This document shows positions 26,615 to 40,236 of a DNA stretch of 64,000 nt, piece after piece. Origin of the DNA: Quercus robur (taxonomy: Eukaryota; Streptophyta; Magnoliopsida; Fagales; Fagaceae). A model generated the notes under the pieces. It had not been told where the DNA came from, did not search any database, and saw only the letters and a program-made list of their open reading frames with translations. The DNA is taken from NCBI RefSeq assembly GCF_932294415.1, contig NC_065542.1, forward strand, positions 43,923,942 to 43,987,941, written 5' to 3'. The position numbers and the translations under genes were made by a program. Positions within the stretch are counted from its first letter, which is position 1; every line of letters starts with the position of its first letter.

Positions 26615-27182
26615 TTGTTTATAAGTGGTAAATTTAGTAGATGCCCATTTTGTAATAAGGATAAAGGAAAATCATAAATAAAATATCAGCCACAGAAATC
26701 AGCTCTAGAGATTGGCATAAATCAAACATCATGTCAAAGGCCAGGGCATATTGAAACGAACGCAGGCAACAATGCAACATCTTCCCCCCTCTTTCCATAT
26801 TTTGCATCACGTTATACAAGGATCATGGAACAAATCCTAAACATTTCTAACCCATCCAAAGCAGCAACCAGACAAAAATTATAAAGCCATATCGTTTCAG
26901 CAGTGCAATAGCCTGAGAGTTAGCACTAGCAGCAAGATTGCCTGGATGGCTGACAACCCTGGACCACCTCTATCTACAAAACAGTTGGGTTAAATGTAAG
27001 GCTTTACATTTAACCCCCGTGTTCAACAAAACGAGGTAACCAGCACCCTGATACTCAGCCACTAGACAGCATGGTCGGAGGGGAGCAATTCAGTTCACTA
27101 AAATCTGCTACATCATTTTTTCTTCTACAGAGCAGAAGGCAATTACAACAAAAAAAGATAGCAGATAGAGCATCCCCACTGT
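26615..27182 (-). other. Probable 3' UTR and flank of the SUVR gene
   Basis: Sequence downstream of the proposed SUVR stop at 27183-27185. No protein-like frame. The region just beyond the stop is the likely 3' UTR; the polyadenylation site cannot be fixed by eye. Confidence 0.4.
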
Positions 27183-30100
27183 TTATCTTGCAATTGATGC
27201 AGATCTAGTTCCTGTGTGAAGATGTGAACATGATCATTAGCAACAGCAGTAGCAACGGTTACAAGGATAATCATGAATCAAAGCAAATATTGGCCATATT
27301 TGACAAAACCATTTAAGAAATTTTGATAGCTTTCCTTATTGCACTTATTATAACTCTATAGTGTTTCATACTCTATTTTTTATTATTAAATAATATCACA
27401 TTCTTAAAAAATACACAAATAATGATCATATGGATCCCCACTAATCATCCACATTGTCAAGAATGCCCAAAACCCTATTTGGTGCCCATCCTTGAAAGCA
27501 CATTATATACTCTCAATATAAGAAGTTTTTTATAAAATAGTAACGACATTTATTTCAATTTTGCAATTCAATGAGCACTAACTAAATGCCACTTCCTCCT
27601 TCCATAATAACAAAATGGAGAGATGTCATGGACTCAAAAACAGATTGGGCGTGCGTGCAATTTCCTAATTAAAAAATTACCTGCTAATTAATAACTTGCA
27701 TTATAACATGATAAGCAGGTCCATGCGTTAACGTTTAGTATGAAAAAGGGTTGCCTAATTTTTGGGAGAGCACTAAGGATACCAAATTTAAATCATGAGC
27801 TATGATCCCCTATGGCACTCCTGGTTCTCCCCCTGTAATAAGAGCATACTGCAAAAGGGAGAATTTTTGGAGAATGAAATCTTCGACAGTAGAGACAATA
27901 TACACCAATCCATACACTAGCCTGCATAGAGCTTGGCAGATTAACAAAACTAAAATCCATTTAAAATCTGGCTAAAGGGCAGAGGAAAAGAAAATTTTGA
28001 GTAATAAGTGCTTGTCTCAAATCTATTCTGCAACATTCATTTTTTCTTGGTCAATGACTACCAACCAAAGGCAACTTTGGAATTAATCTCCCTGCTATGT
28101 TGCTCCCACTATCAACAATGACATGTGGAACACTTATAACTAACTTAGTTTTATCTGACGTCTATTTGACAGTCTCCCCTTAGAATATATAAGCATGTAA
28201 TATATAAGTCCTAACTTCCAAAATCTGAAGTCTAGTCAATGTCTTACTGGTAACTGCCAACCAAAGGCAACTTTGGAATCAATCTCCCAGCTACGATGCT
28301 CCCATTATCAACAATGACATGTGAAACAGTTATAAATAACCTAGTTTCTGATGTCTATTTGGTAGTCTCTCCTTTACAAAATATATAAGGGTGTAATATA
28401 TAAGTGATAACTTCCAATTCTGAAGTCTCTCTCCTTCCAAAAAGCCTTTAGTATTGCTTTGGATCGACACCAAACAAGAGAAAACAAAACCTAGTAATCA
28501 GTACCAAGCTATCAAAGAAGAACTACAATAAATTTTATCACTCAAGCAAATTGTTTAACTATCTCCCATTGGAGTACAATAGGGTGCTTATATAGATTAT
28601 TAGAACTAAGCCCTAATTCTAATTGACTTAGGAAAGCTCAGTTATTGAATTACGAAAATACCCTTGACTCTTGGGAATATAACAAATACTAATAACTTTA
28701 TTAACTAACAAGACCTTTCTAAAATCCACTAGACCAATAAAAATACAATTGACATCTAAAGTTATATAAAAATGTATTGAAGTAAAACTGTCTTTGTGCT
28801 TCCAGCATCATTCTCTTCTAGTTTTCTCAAAATTTGCTCTCGAGTGTTGAAGTGCTGAAGGATAACAACTCTTGAAACACTTTTGGCAGCATTAAGAACA
28901 AAGAAGTTTTCTGTTCCACCATATCATTAAATTCATCCAAAATAATAAAATCAATTAGTGCGGATCTTATCTTGATTCACAAAAACATGATTGTATCAAG
29001 TTTTTCCACATTATGCACCAAGGAGGGTCGATCAAACTCATTTTTCACATGTGCACCTCCTATCACTATCTTTTGGTGGCTCAACATTATTGTCTCTCAT
29101 GTGGGAAGCTTCGCCTTCATTTCTCTAGGTCATTCTCAGCAATTCCAATGACGCAAGTTGGGTACTAATTTGTTCAAACCATGCAGACAAGTTTTGAAAG
29201 GCTTTTTGCTATATTTTATATGGTTTGCTTCATGGCAGACTAAGAATTGGAACTAGAATCTACACAAGCAATAGTCTTCTTCAAATTGTGCTACTAACTG
29301 TTTGTTCTCCCTTGCCATAGATTGTTTATTCAGTCTAGAAATTCATCCGAATGAGATTACGGTAGATATTTCTCTTGATAGTATTGGGATAGATATATCT
29401 CTTTTAAGTTTCCCTTTCATTTTTTACCAAACTTTTTTGGTAGACTTGTCCAGTCGTAGAAGGTTCTTAATTCCGTACCTGTATTTTTAGCTGTACCTAT
29501 GAGCTTCATTGTGACAAACCCAACCTTCTTATTATCTGATAAACCTATTTGTTCAAAGAATTAGTCCATCGCATGTAACCAATTAGAGAAAATATATGGG
29601 TCTAAAAGACCATCAAATGTGGGTTGTCTCTAATATTACTATGGTTCACTAAAATAAAGTTTCAGCAAATAATTGAATCAAGGACCTGGGCTGTCTTATG
29701 CTAATTTGGGCCAACCAGGACCTGCTTGGATGTGGCTTTGGCTGTTTGGACACGCAGACTAGGAATACAACTCAACTACACACAAGCCTAGATGTATGGG
29801 CTTTGATACCAAATGACCCTTCAAAGTTCCAAATCACTTTGAGCATGCCAAAAACAACTCCCATGAGATCAAAGAACTGTTGCCCACAATCTCCAAGCTC
29901 AATCAAACAGTATCGTGTGGTCGCCGGTGGACTACTAATGATGTCACATTCAGGGTTGTTTTATGAACCCATGCATCGCACGGGCATAGTAAAGGGAAAT
30001 TTAAAACAACACTGATTTTTTTTTGGTGATAGGTGAAAAAAACAACACTGAACATTGAAGCCAAAAGACCACCAAGCACATTTTCCAGAGTAAGCTACTT

Positions 30101-32642
30101 ATAAGAATACTCTATAAGGGCCAAAACCATAATGTGCCAACAGTATCTATGGTAGAACTCAATATGGTAGAATTTATATTCAGAATATGCACATGCATTT
30201 CACAAGAAAATACTAGGTTCACCATTCTCTCTCTGATTAAAACCACAGCTTCCACATTAAAGTTTCCTATCCAATAATAATTTCAAAACAAAGGCATATA
30301 TATGTTGAGAAGTGCTGACTCTCAACCAAGATCCTTTTTTATTTTTTAATCAGTGATTCTCAACCAAGATCCTAATCAACACATGCTATTTAGTGAATCA
30401 CCGAAACTATATTTTTTTGGCTAGGTTATTTCTGAGACTTACATCCAATACTTCATTGTAAATCCTAGCAAACGCTTAAGAAAAATAAAAGGCAACATTG
30501 CATATAATAACATTGCAGAAACATACAAAGTATCTTAGAATCACAAGCAATGAACTAAAGCTACTACAAGTGTGTGAAATCATTAAGAAGAAAAAAAAAA
30601 CTGTCATTAAGTAGGTGTTTCCAAAAAGAAGGATAAACAAACAGCTTGTATCAGAAAATTGATGAAATATGCTTACTAATTGAACGCTTCATGTTAATGC
30701 AGTGCTTGCTACCACATAGGCATTGGAATGCCTTGACAGGTTGACCATCGTCGTCAAGGTAAATGCTATAATCCTGCAGACACATCATGTATAGCAACTC
30801 AACAGAGGGCAAATAAAGATTACCCATGGATTTATTGCATACATAAGATAAGCTCAAGGTTGGTTTATTATTTATACTAGTATGAAATTAGTTCAAATCA
30901 CCAGATAGAACAATACCACTGAATCTACATATCCAAAGAGAAAACCAGGACCATGTTGCATGACTAAATGTCAAACTAATGTATGCAAGCACATGCACCA
31001 AAACATAAAAAGTCAAAGGCTTGTAGACATTGTTGGGTTGCTTTTCTAACCTAAACCCAAACAGTAAGAGGAACATGAAAATACACATCTCATACCATAC
31101 ATAAAACATAATTTTGTTTCAATCGTAAGCTCTTAAAACCAATATACTATGTCAATGTCCATTTGGTGGCAATGTAAGTGCTATGACACATCTCGTACAT
31201 GCATGAAACATAATTTTGTTTCAACCATGAGCTCTTAAAACTGAAATACTATGCCAATGTCCTTCATTTAGTGGCAATATAAAAGAACATGTGCTAAAAA
31301 ATCTAAACCAAGTCGTGTTATATTTTTTAATAAGTAAAAGCATATCATGTAGACCATGAGCAATATTGTATTGATCAAAAACCTACTCACCCAAGTGAGC
31401 TCTTCCAACGCAGCAACCATTCTTGTTGTGAAGAAAGCAAGCTACACAAGAAAAAAATACTCCATTAGACTTGCTACAATACAAAATTGAGTCTCCTATC
31501 ACCAAGCAAGGGCATCGCATTAGATGCAAATAAAAGTTTCAGAGATTCCATACATGGTAGTAGGTAAGATCTGGGGTCTCCACTTTAACAGGGATCTCAA
31601 TCAAGTTTGCATCCCAACACCTAGTGAAATGGAGAACAAAATGATCAGATATTCTGAAAATGAATTTTTATAACCTGGTAAAACATTTGTCTAGCTAGTA
31701 AAGGAACAAGCCACAATTTGCCACCATCAATTTCAAAAAGATAGCATGAATTCTTTTTTTTGGATAAATAAGAATATTTTCTGATAAGTAACAGTATTTA
31801 TTTATTTTTGATAAGTAACAATGTTTATTAAATAAAAACTCATAGCCAAGTACACGGAGTATACTATTTGTACATTAAAATAAAGTTCTTAAGTACAATG
31901 ATCAAGAAAATTTAAGAGCAGAAAAGGAAGATTCGCCTATAGCTAGCATCCACTCATACAAAGATTTGGAAAACAGTTTCAGATCCAGAATAGTCCTCTC
32001 ACATCCCCCTCAAAGCAGCGAGCATTCCTTTCTGTCCAAAGACACCTCATTAAAAAGTGGGGAACCACCCTCCAAATTTCTATATGCTGAATTAGTAACC
32101 ACCCTTGCCAACAAGTTAACAGCTCTAGAAAGGATAAATATTAATTTATTTTAATAAAGTAGACAAGACAGTTGACTCACACACACACACACACAAAAAG
32201 TGGACAGGATAGCATGCAGTCTTCTCATATGCTGTCTTATATCGGGTCGTACATCATTCAATCAAAAAAAAAAAATTCTGCTATCCATTGATCATTAATG
32301 TGTCTTCTGCACAAGATTTCACTATGCTGCCAAGGGAGGAAGGTAGGAGCATTTTAATTAGTCCCTTCAGCTACTATGCTTCCTGTGACAGTTCAAATAG
32401 AGCCATTTTCAGATGGAAATCTTCAACTGTCAGCTCTATGTCATGGTCAAATAGTCTTCTTAGTGTAAGAATCCTAGAACTCAGGAGACACCCTCAAAAA
32501 CTCTCAGGTCCACTCACTTTTCCAGGGGACAGCCAGGTCCTCTTCTGTGTTACCAGTGCATCAGCACAGCCTGCTTTTATTATGCCATACCATAATATCT
32601 GTTATATTAATATAAATTATCATTGGGTGCTGACCCCTATAA

Positions 32643-32677
<35 letters not shown>

Positions 32678-35600
32678 TTGCATTTTATCTACAGAAAGTT
32701 CTGACAATATCTTGGTGCAAGGAATTAAGTATTTGAGGAATTCTTATTCATTCAAAAAAAAAAAAAAAATTCAATATTCATGCTCTTCTGATGGGAGAAG
32801 GGAGCTTGTCTACTGCATCTTTTCTGATTGTGAATAATAAAGTACCACAAAAATAATAAATAAGGATTCTCATTTAATATTTCAAAACAAGCACAGACAA
32901 GCCAGGTACCTAATTCATGGGTGCATTCATAGCAGCACCTTCACTGAACTAATTAAATGAAGTATGTAAAGTTTAGTATTAACAAAAAAACAAACAGAAA
33001 TATACAAATAGATAGAGAGAGGCCACAGTGTGGTTGAGGTTTAAGCATATACCTATGGTTAATGAATCTAGCAACATTGCCAAAATATGTTGCATCCAAA
33101 CAGAGAGCTTCTTCATTCTTTAGAACCCCTGAACCCCAGTCTGCATCTAATAGCACCGAGTAGGTATGTTTCCCACTTTTCTTACTCTCTGTGTTCCTCT
33201 CAAACAACTCAGTGTTGGTTAGTATTTCTCCGACATACTCACACACAAATGCACCTTTTGGAAGGTCCTCTAGCGTTCGGAGACCCCACCCTTTACCTTC
33301 AGAAGTGCAAAACACCTGAAATACAGAAAGAAATAATCATGGAAGCTGCATATTAAAGAATTAGGTGGTATTCCATGAGCAATTATAGGGCATTCCAAGA
33401 GCAAAGATTAAGAATAATGAGATACAAATATCTACACAAGATCATACAAATACAAATGATTATTACATTAGCATAGAAAAATAACAGTGTAACTTCAAAT
33501 TCTAGTGGAAAAAACTAAGCCACAATTCCCCACCTGCAACTTGCATGTAATGCCACGCTGAACCACTCGATTTCCACAGTTTCTACTGCAGCCGCATTTG
33601 CTCCAGCATTCATTGATAAATTTCCTCCTTAAGTGACCTTTACATGGTTCTAAACAGTCATCATTCCTCAGTCTTCGAATTGGGCATTCTCTACAATACA
33701 AGTGCTGTTGTCTTTGCGGGTCACGAGTCATGGAGATGCACTCTTCCAAGAATTCTTCCCTAAGAAGGCCTTCTTTTGTGTATGCAAACTGGCCTCCAGT
33801 TTCATTTGCACAGGGACAAGGTGTGGATAAGGAAAGGCAATCACCCAAACAAGCCATACAACAATCCTCATCTCTGATATGAGAGAGTGTGAAGTTGACA
33901 TGAGCATTCTCAAAAACAAGGTTTTGAGGTATATACATAAAGGCTGGTAGACAGTCATTGTTGATTTCATTGACCCATGAAATTTTGACCCTTTCTTCTC
34001 CTTTTGTTAGGTCATTAGCATCATATATAGACCTGACATCACTAGGAGTTATTTGAAATTGTGGGACAACCACCAAACTACACGAATTTGTTAATTGATT
34101 GTTTTCAGATTCCTTTTCACTTTCACTTTCAGCACCACCATTCACATTCATCTTCTTACTGGCTTGTATGTCGCTACCAGGTCCATTCAAAGATGATGGA
34201 ACTCTTGGGGGAGACACTGCAGCAGAGCATTGAACATTGGCTGATCCATTTGGAGTACAGGATGGAGTGCACAAACTTTGTTCATTGCCTCCAATCCCCA
34301 AAGAATCCCGCACAGAAGATTTCTTCAATACATCCAGAGTCGGAATTATATTTAGTGATCCTTCCTGCGATTCATCAGTGGAATCAGTTGCCAATTGCAA
34401 GAAGCACGCACACATATCGTTCAACAGATTCACGACAGAAAAATTTGGGTCAATGATTTTATATGTCCGCAAACATTTATCCTCCATCAGTTTTATAACC
34501 TCATCTCGACTAGGCAAATGGAAATCTGGCCTTCCAAGAGTGGAGTTGCAGCTCAGAGAAATTTTTACCTCTCCTGTGGGCGAGGAGCCAATCTCCAAAC
34601 TAGCAGGCGATTCCTCCGGGACGGTTGAAAGCTTGCAGTTGGTTTCCCTCTCACTGGATGAAGCTAGAATACCATCAACTGAAGAACCCAACTTACCTGG
34701 GACGCTAGAATTTCCTTCATTTAAGCATTGGGATGCTGGAATTTCTGGACCACCTTGTTTTTCAACTGTATCATTCCCAACTGAAGCACCTAACTTGCTC
34801 AAGGGATCTGTATGAAAAACAACCTGTTAGCAGAGTATGAATTGCACTATTAATATCCAACAGAATTCATCCAACAGCACCAAGCCTTTTATTTCAATGC
34901 TTAGCTGTCATTTACATGTCTCATTCACGGTTCATATTACCCAGATTATTATTGATCCAACCATTAGAAGCAAACCAAAGCATGATAAATCTAAAAAGAC
35001 TTTGTCTAGTGTGCTTGTGGTGGGTTAAGGTTACAGAGGATTTATGGATCTAGGGTTAATTACTTAAAAGAAGGATTTCATAGGGAAAAAACATATATGT
35101 AATTTAGGGTTAAACAAAAGTAAGAAGAAACTGAAAAATTGAATTCCTACATTGTCTGTAAACAGTATATGTGTGTATAGAGAACATGAACAGTACATGT
35201 GAATAGTGCACATGAACAGTACATCAAGAAGAGAAGAAAAAGGGAGAAAAAATAAAATAAGTCCTACTTGTCTTAATACTCAAAAAACCATACTTTATAG
35301 ATCAACTTCTTATTCGAATAAAATAAGACACTCATATAGCCCCCTAAATCTTAACTTCTCCTAATAGCAATCAAGACTTCTACTTTGACCAGTAAAGCCC
35401 ACACATAAAGACCCAAAAACTATATTAATCATTAAAATCCAAGGCCCACAACCATGGCCCATAGCTAATAATTTCAAAAGTACTAAAATATCCTTGACTC
35501 TAGAATAACCAAAAAAACGTAAAATAAAATACTCATAACCCATTTAGCTACATAGGCACTTATTTTTAGGTTTCACTTAATGATAAGCTTCCAAATGGGA

Positions 35601-37542
35601 TATTTATTCTCTAACCATGCATGCTATGGTTGCAGCATCACTTTGATTACCTAACTAGACCAATATTGTCACTTTTTATACATAGAATGAAAGCACGCAT
35701 GCATGTTTGTCCAAAAATCACTATGTCACCACCATATGTAAAGCCCATTAATCAAATCAGATTAACTTAGTTGTAGAAGCTCAAGTGGCCCAGACCTACA
35801 GGGTAATAAACTATCCAAATAGAGAAGGTTTACCAATAATAATTGAGAAAAATAAGTTTGTACACTGAATAAAAAATGACAAAAAGCTTGCCATCAATTT
35901 ATTTATTTATTTTAAATGTAACAATAAAATAGCAAAAGTTGCCACAAAACATAAAATTTTAATAAGAAATGATGAACAGCTTAAAGTCAGATCCCATAAA
36001 CTTAATTTCCTTTTTCAGTAATGAGATGTCATCAATATAGACCACTCATAAGGGGTTTTTAATGAAGGCCTTAGGAACAAAAGGAGAAAAATAGATCACG
36101 CAGAAACATGGGAAGGGGAAGGGTGGATTTTGCTATCACTATCTTCTTAGGCTGAAATCATGTGTTTGATTCTGTATCAAACTTCATGCCTAATTCATGA
36201 TATGTCAAACAAATTCACACATACAGACCAAAAAACACTAAATACCAAACTTTGGTAGAAGTGGCTCAGTATTGTCACAAACCGATAATGGCAGGCTTCT
36301 CTAATTCTAGTTGTAGAAGCTTGTGTAGCCCAAATCTACAGGGTAGAAAACTATCTTAATGGAGAAGAGTGACCAATAATAATGGAAAAAATAAGGTAGC
36401 AGTATTGAATCAAAAATAACATAAAGCTTCTTGAATTTAATTTTTGAAATGTAACAATAAAATAGCAAAGGTTGCAACAAAACATAAAGGATAATAAGAA
36501 ATTATGAACAGCTTAAAGTAAGGTCCCATCAACTTAAGTATCTTTTCCAGAAATGAGATGTCACCAATATAGACCACTCATGAAGGGTTTAATGAAGACC
36601 CAAGAACAAAAGGAGAAAAAGAAATCATGCAGAACATGGGAAAGGGGCAGAGGGGGTGAAGTTTTCTGTCACTATCTTCTTAGGTAAAGTTGTGTTTTAT
36701 TCTGTAACAAACTTCACGCCTAATTCATGTTATGTCAATCAAATTCACACATATACAGACCCAAAAAAACTATAAGCCAAGCTTCGGAAGAAGTCGCCCA
36801 GAGTTGTCACAAATCAATATCGGCAGGCTAAGCCCTCTGATTTTGTAAAACAAAATTTTCAGGAAGTGTGGATGATGGAAGTGAAACCTACTAAACAATA
36901 TGTTCAAAACTGTGGATGATGAGAGCGGAGCCTACTATCAATTAAATACACAAAAAGATAAATATAATCATAAAAACTATTTATATAAATCAAGTAGAAA
37001 CTCATTATGGGAAGATCAATACCTTGTTGAGAACCTCAAGTTGAGATATGAGTGAAACTCAACCAAGGTATTAAGTAAATAGTAATTAAACCCAGTGGCT
37101 TTGTATCCATAGATCTTATCTCACACTCCACCTTGCTCTTATAAGAGGAGGAGGTGCCATTTGAGCTAAACAGTTTTTTTATGGGTCTTGAACCCACAAT
37201 CTCTCCCTCCATACCACTATTATAGGTGAAAGAAGTGCTAGTTGAGCCATAGCTTATTGTAATAGTAATATCTAATCTCCTTATGTTCAAAGAACAATTG
37301 AACATATAGACACTAGAAAGAAAACATGATACAAATAATGGATACATTCAAGTTTAAAATAGTCCAAACACTAAAATGTATCATAAGATTCAATACACAT
37401 AAGCTACGTTAGCGTAAGGGGTAGGAACAACAACAACAACAACCAAACAAAGAGAAAAGAGCATGCATATATGCATCAAAATAAACAAACACAAATGACA
37501 TATGCAGCTGCCTCTGTTAAGTCTTAATTATGGTAATTTGAA

Positions 37543-37583
<41 letters not shown>

Positions 37584-39097
37584 CTATCCCATTTTCCCCA
37601 CTTTTTCAATAACTTTGGCAAGTCCGTTTGGCATAGCTAAATTGTTCATTGGCTTATTTGGCTTAAAAAATAAACAGTGTAAAAGTGCAGTTGTAGCTAG
37701 GCAAAATATCGAGGCTTTAAGAAAGCTTATAAGCTTATATAAATGCACACTCAAGATATGGCTAGAAAGTTTGCATATATAGCTCGTACAAATTTACTGC
37801 ATTAATGAGTTGATGCGTCTAATCACATTAGCCACACATCTATGGAAATTGCTGCAGTGGAATCAAAGCATTCAATTTGAGGCTACTCATTGTAGGCTTG
37901 CTGTAATGCAACTAAGCCATTAAGTATATAACACCAATCTATAATGTCATCAAATTTACAGCTCCAGTTTCCAACTATCTATAGGGATGCATAAGATAAG
38001 ACACAATGTCATTATATATGCTCACAGTTAAAAACATTGCCACTGAGATGTCATACTCATTCTAACAAAATGGCAAGAAAAAAAACTAGAAATATTCATC
38101 CAGGGGAATGGAGATGCACCTGGATGGATCACTGCAATAGGAACCTCATAGTGTGACACATCATTATTATATGTATCATCAGTAAAGGGCTCATCTTTTG
38201 GCGTTATCAATGCATGAATATCAGGAGCCTTCTGCTTGGGCAAAAGAACAATGCCTGGCTCGACAGTTGGCTCTTTAATGCGCACAGCATGAGATGCTCT
38301 CTCAGACATAGGTCTTTTCCCTAGAGAAGCAACTTGAGGTATGAGAGGTTGCTTGCCCTTGTTAATAATACCACGTTGGGGTGAGATTGGTTGATGATGA
38401 GGTGAGATTGGTTGACGGGGTGAGATTGGTTGATGATGAGGTGAGATTGGTTGACGGGGAGAGATTGGTTTATGGGGTGAGATTGGTTGAGGCTGCTGCT
38501 GCAAACAAGTTTTGGGTAGTTCATCCTCCTCCACTTTAGGCCTTTTTAACGAACTTGTACCCGCACTATGGTTGCTGGCATTCACTGGAGGTGAAACCTG
38601 ACTTTGGCTTCTTAAGCGCAACCTCTTTAGAGGACGTTCAGGTTCATCATGCACCTGAGTTTCTTCCTCCAAATCATCCTCCTGTTAAAGGGAAGTAGGC
38701 AGGTTAGCAGATATGAGCAAAAAAATGAGTAGACAACCCAAAATAAACAACATCATTGCAAGGAATAAAAATGAGTTACATACATCAGCATTGTTACATA
38801 TCTTCCTCTTCTCCACAGCCTGATTAATAGGATCAATGTTAGATAAGCATACGTGTGAGAGAAAGAAAAATAAGGTTAAAATAGGCCCAACTAAATTCTA
38901 AGTGAGAATTGTACCTCATTTTCATCCTCTTCAAATACAGCATCTGCAAGAACTCTATAATTTTCTTCTTCAATAAGTTGCCAGTTTTTATCATACAATT
39001 TTAGAAGTTTTTTTAATACTGGTTTAACTTTATCTTCTTTAACTCCAATATCCTTCATAGCACGAAAGGCCGCTGCAACTTTTGGATTTGGAGCCAT
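27183..39097 (-). CDS. SUVR2: SUVR1/SUVR2-type histone-lysine methyltransferase
   Basis: Nine coding exons on the minus strand: 39097-38915, 38819-38784, 38681-38120, 34807-33534, 33315-33053, 31620-31554, 31441-31391, 30773-30677, 27211-27183. All have AG/GT borders and closing phases; the sum is 2562 nt (853 residues). Residues 1-61 are a WIYLD domain (AAFRAMKDIGVKEDKVKPVL), found only in plant SUVR1/2/4. Residues about 135-175 are a PISP repeat. The pre-SET region, with many Cys (CCMACLGDC, CPCANETGG, CGCSRNCGNR), lies before residue 685. SET residues 686-820 have KGWGLRTLEDLPKGAFVCEY, ARFINHRCWDANLIE and LEELTWDY; post-SET has CLCGSKHC. The usual NHSC reads NHRC, as in the SUVR family. 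It acts in the nucleus, with silencing roles known for the family. The call SUVR2 over SUVR1 rests on length and is not certain. Confidence 0.9.
28061..28430. repeat. Two-unit tandem duplication in the last SUVR intron
   Basis: Unit 1 (28061-28233) and unit 2 (28257-28430) share CCAACCAAAGGCAACTTTGG, ATCAACAATGACATGTG and AATATATAAG and end near CTGAAGTCT. They are diverged at about one base in eight and lie inside the 3.5 kb terminal intron. Confidence 0.75.
28440..29830 (-). mobile_element. Possible LTR retroelement remnant
   Basis: On the minus strand, TGGTATCAAAGCC at 29811-29799 matches the plant Met-tRNA primer-binding site and lies just inside a CATT, as at an LTR border. The internal sequence down to about 28450 has no intact gag or pol frame. 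The LTR borders could not be fixed. It sits in the last intron of the SUVR gene, in the same orientation. Confidence 0.4.
31084..31283. repeat. Two-unit tandem duplication, about 100 bp
   Basis: 31084-31184 and 31186-31283 both run ACACATCTC, then CATAATTTTGTTTCAA, GAGCTCTTAAAAC or AAGCTCTTAAAAC, and AATGTCC, then GTGGCAAT. Intronic in the SUVR gene. Confidence 0.75.
35015..35560. repeat. Dispersed repeat in SUVR intron, related to 5580-5800
   Basis: 35015-35200 shares an ordered set of motifs with 5580-5800. The rest (to 35560) has a style common in plant LTRs, with several copies of GAACAGTA or TGAACAG and no coding frame. Its borders are not resolved. Confidence 0.35.
35766..36829. repeat. 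Tandem duplication of about 530 bp in SUVR intron 3
   Basis: Unit 1 (about 35766-36303) and unit 2 (about 36304-36829) run side by side in the same orientation. Shared words include AGTTGTAGAAGCT, GTAACAATAAAATAGCAAA, ATGAACAGCTTAAAGT, AATATAGACCACTCAT and GAACAAAAGGAGAAAAA. Both end near GGCAGGCT. Divergence is roughly 10-15% by eye. Confidence 0.85.
37122..37262 (-). repeat. Two adjacent SINE-head fragments
   Basis: The minus strand has a tRNA-like head ATGGCTCAACTAGCA...GGGTTCAAGACCC (about 37262-37172), followed by a second partial head with TAGCTCAAATGGCACC (about 37170-37122). They belong to the same style of family as 8485-8608. Intronic in the SUVR gene. Confidence 0.5.
37541..37582. 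repeat. (AT)n(AG)n compound microsatellite
   Basis: A TA tract is directly followed by a GA tract. Intronic in the SUVR gene. Confidence 0.9.
38375..38490 (-). repeat. In-frame minisatellite in SUVR exon 3
   Basis: Units of about 18-21 bases built on GGTGAGATTGGTTGATG alternate long and short. They encode repeated QPISPHHQPISPRQ-like blocks, seven PISP copies in all. The repeat keeps the reading frame and probably varies in copy number between alleles. It falls in the disordered stretch between the WIYLD domain and the SET region. Confidence 0.9.
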
Positions 39098-40236
39098 TGA
39101 CGATCATCCACCAGCTATTATACCAGAGATAGACAAATGCCAAATACACCTAAATTTTCCAAAGTATATGAGTATGGGGAGGGGGAAAAAGCATCCTAAA
39201 AACAAGTCCAAAAATTTTTTCAAAAGTTTTTTTTTTTTTTTTTTTTGGGTTATTGGTAAAAGTAAAATTAAATTGCTATAGTGGAGAAGAAAACAGAAAC
39301 TCTGTTTTAAACACTTGTCAAGATACTGAAAGTGAAACAAGGAAATAACCATAGAGAAAACAGAATACAACACACACAAAAAAAGGGAAAGTGTACCAAC
39401 TGAAAGAAAATACGGTATATTTTGCCCCTTTAGAGAAGTAGATTTAATATTGACCCTAAAATGCATCATCCTTGAGACATGTCAAGACCCAAAAATGGTA
39501 TTTATTAAAAATCATCTTATTTTCTCATTCTACATGTTCCAGTCAAAGATAACATTCTTACTTATCAAAAAAGCATCAAGATAACATTCTTAAAATGGGA
39601 TCAATCACAAGATATCAACTCAGGAAAAATATCTTTTCAAGTTGGAAAACACCAAATATCAATTTATCGTTGATTGGGGTCTGTCTTTACATAAACTAGA
39701 ATTGTTTACCATTGCCTTGGCCAAAGCGTGCCAGTTTCACTTAAAGAAATATCAATTTATATTTATTAGTTTGTTTTGCAATGGCTTTACAAGGTAACAA
39801 AAACCAAACATCAATATGTATTTCTCAATTTGTTCTCAGCAAATAAATGCTGCATGTGCACGGTGCACTTGTCATTTCCCAATGCTTTTAAGGAAACCAC
39901 CACGCAACAGAGAGATTTGATTATTCCGAACTTGATAAATATGAATTTCGTATCACTTCAAAGTCTTTCTGTATTCATAACCTTTCATCACTTTCATACT
40001 CCACAGCAACTAAAAAACTCCCTCTTAATTCACTAGAAATCAGTTGCATAGCTAACTAAAGAAAAGAAGAAAACACTAGTAATTTCACATTTTGAATTAG
40101 AAATAAATACTTGAAACACAATCCATAACATACAATACTTCTTTACTTGGTCTCCTGTATGGGAAGATCCAAGGCTCGACTCCCCCCTCCCCAACTTTTA
40201 AAACAATTGAATTATAAAACTTATAAATAAATAAAA

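Noticed and set aside
34061-34815. Plus-strand frames of 131 and 192 codons
   Set aside because: Antisense to the large SUVR exon; no family features.
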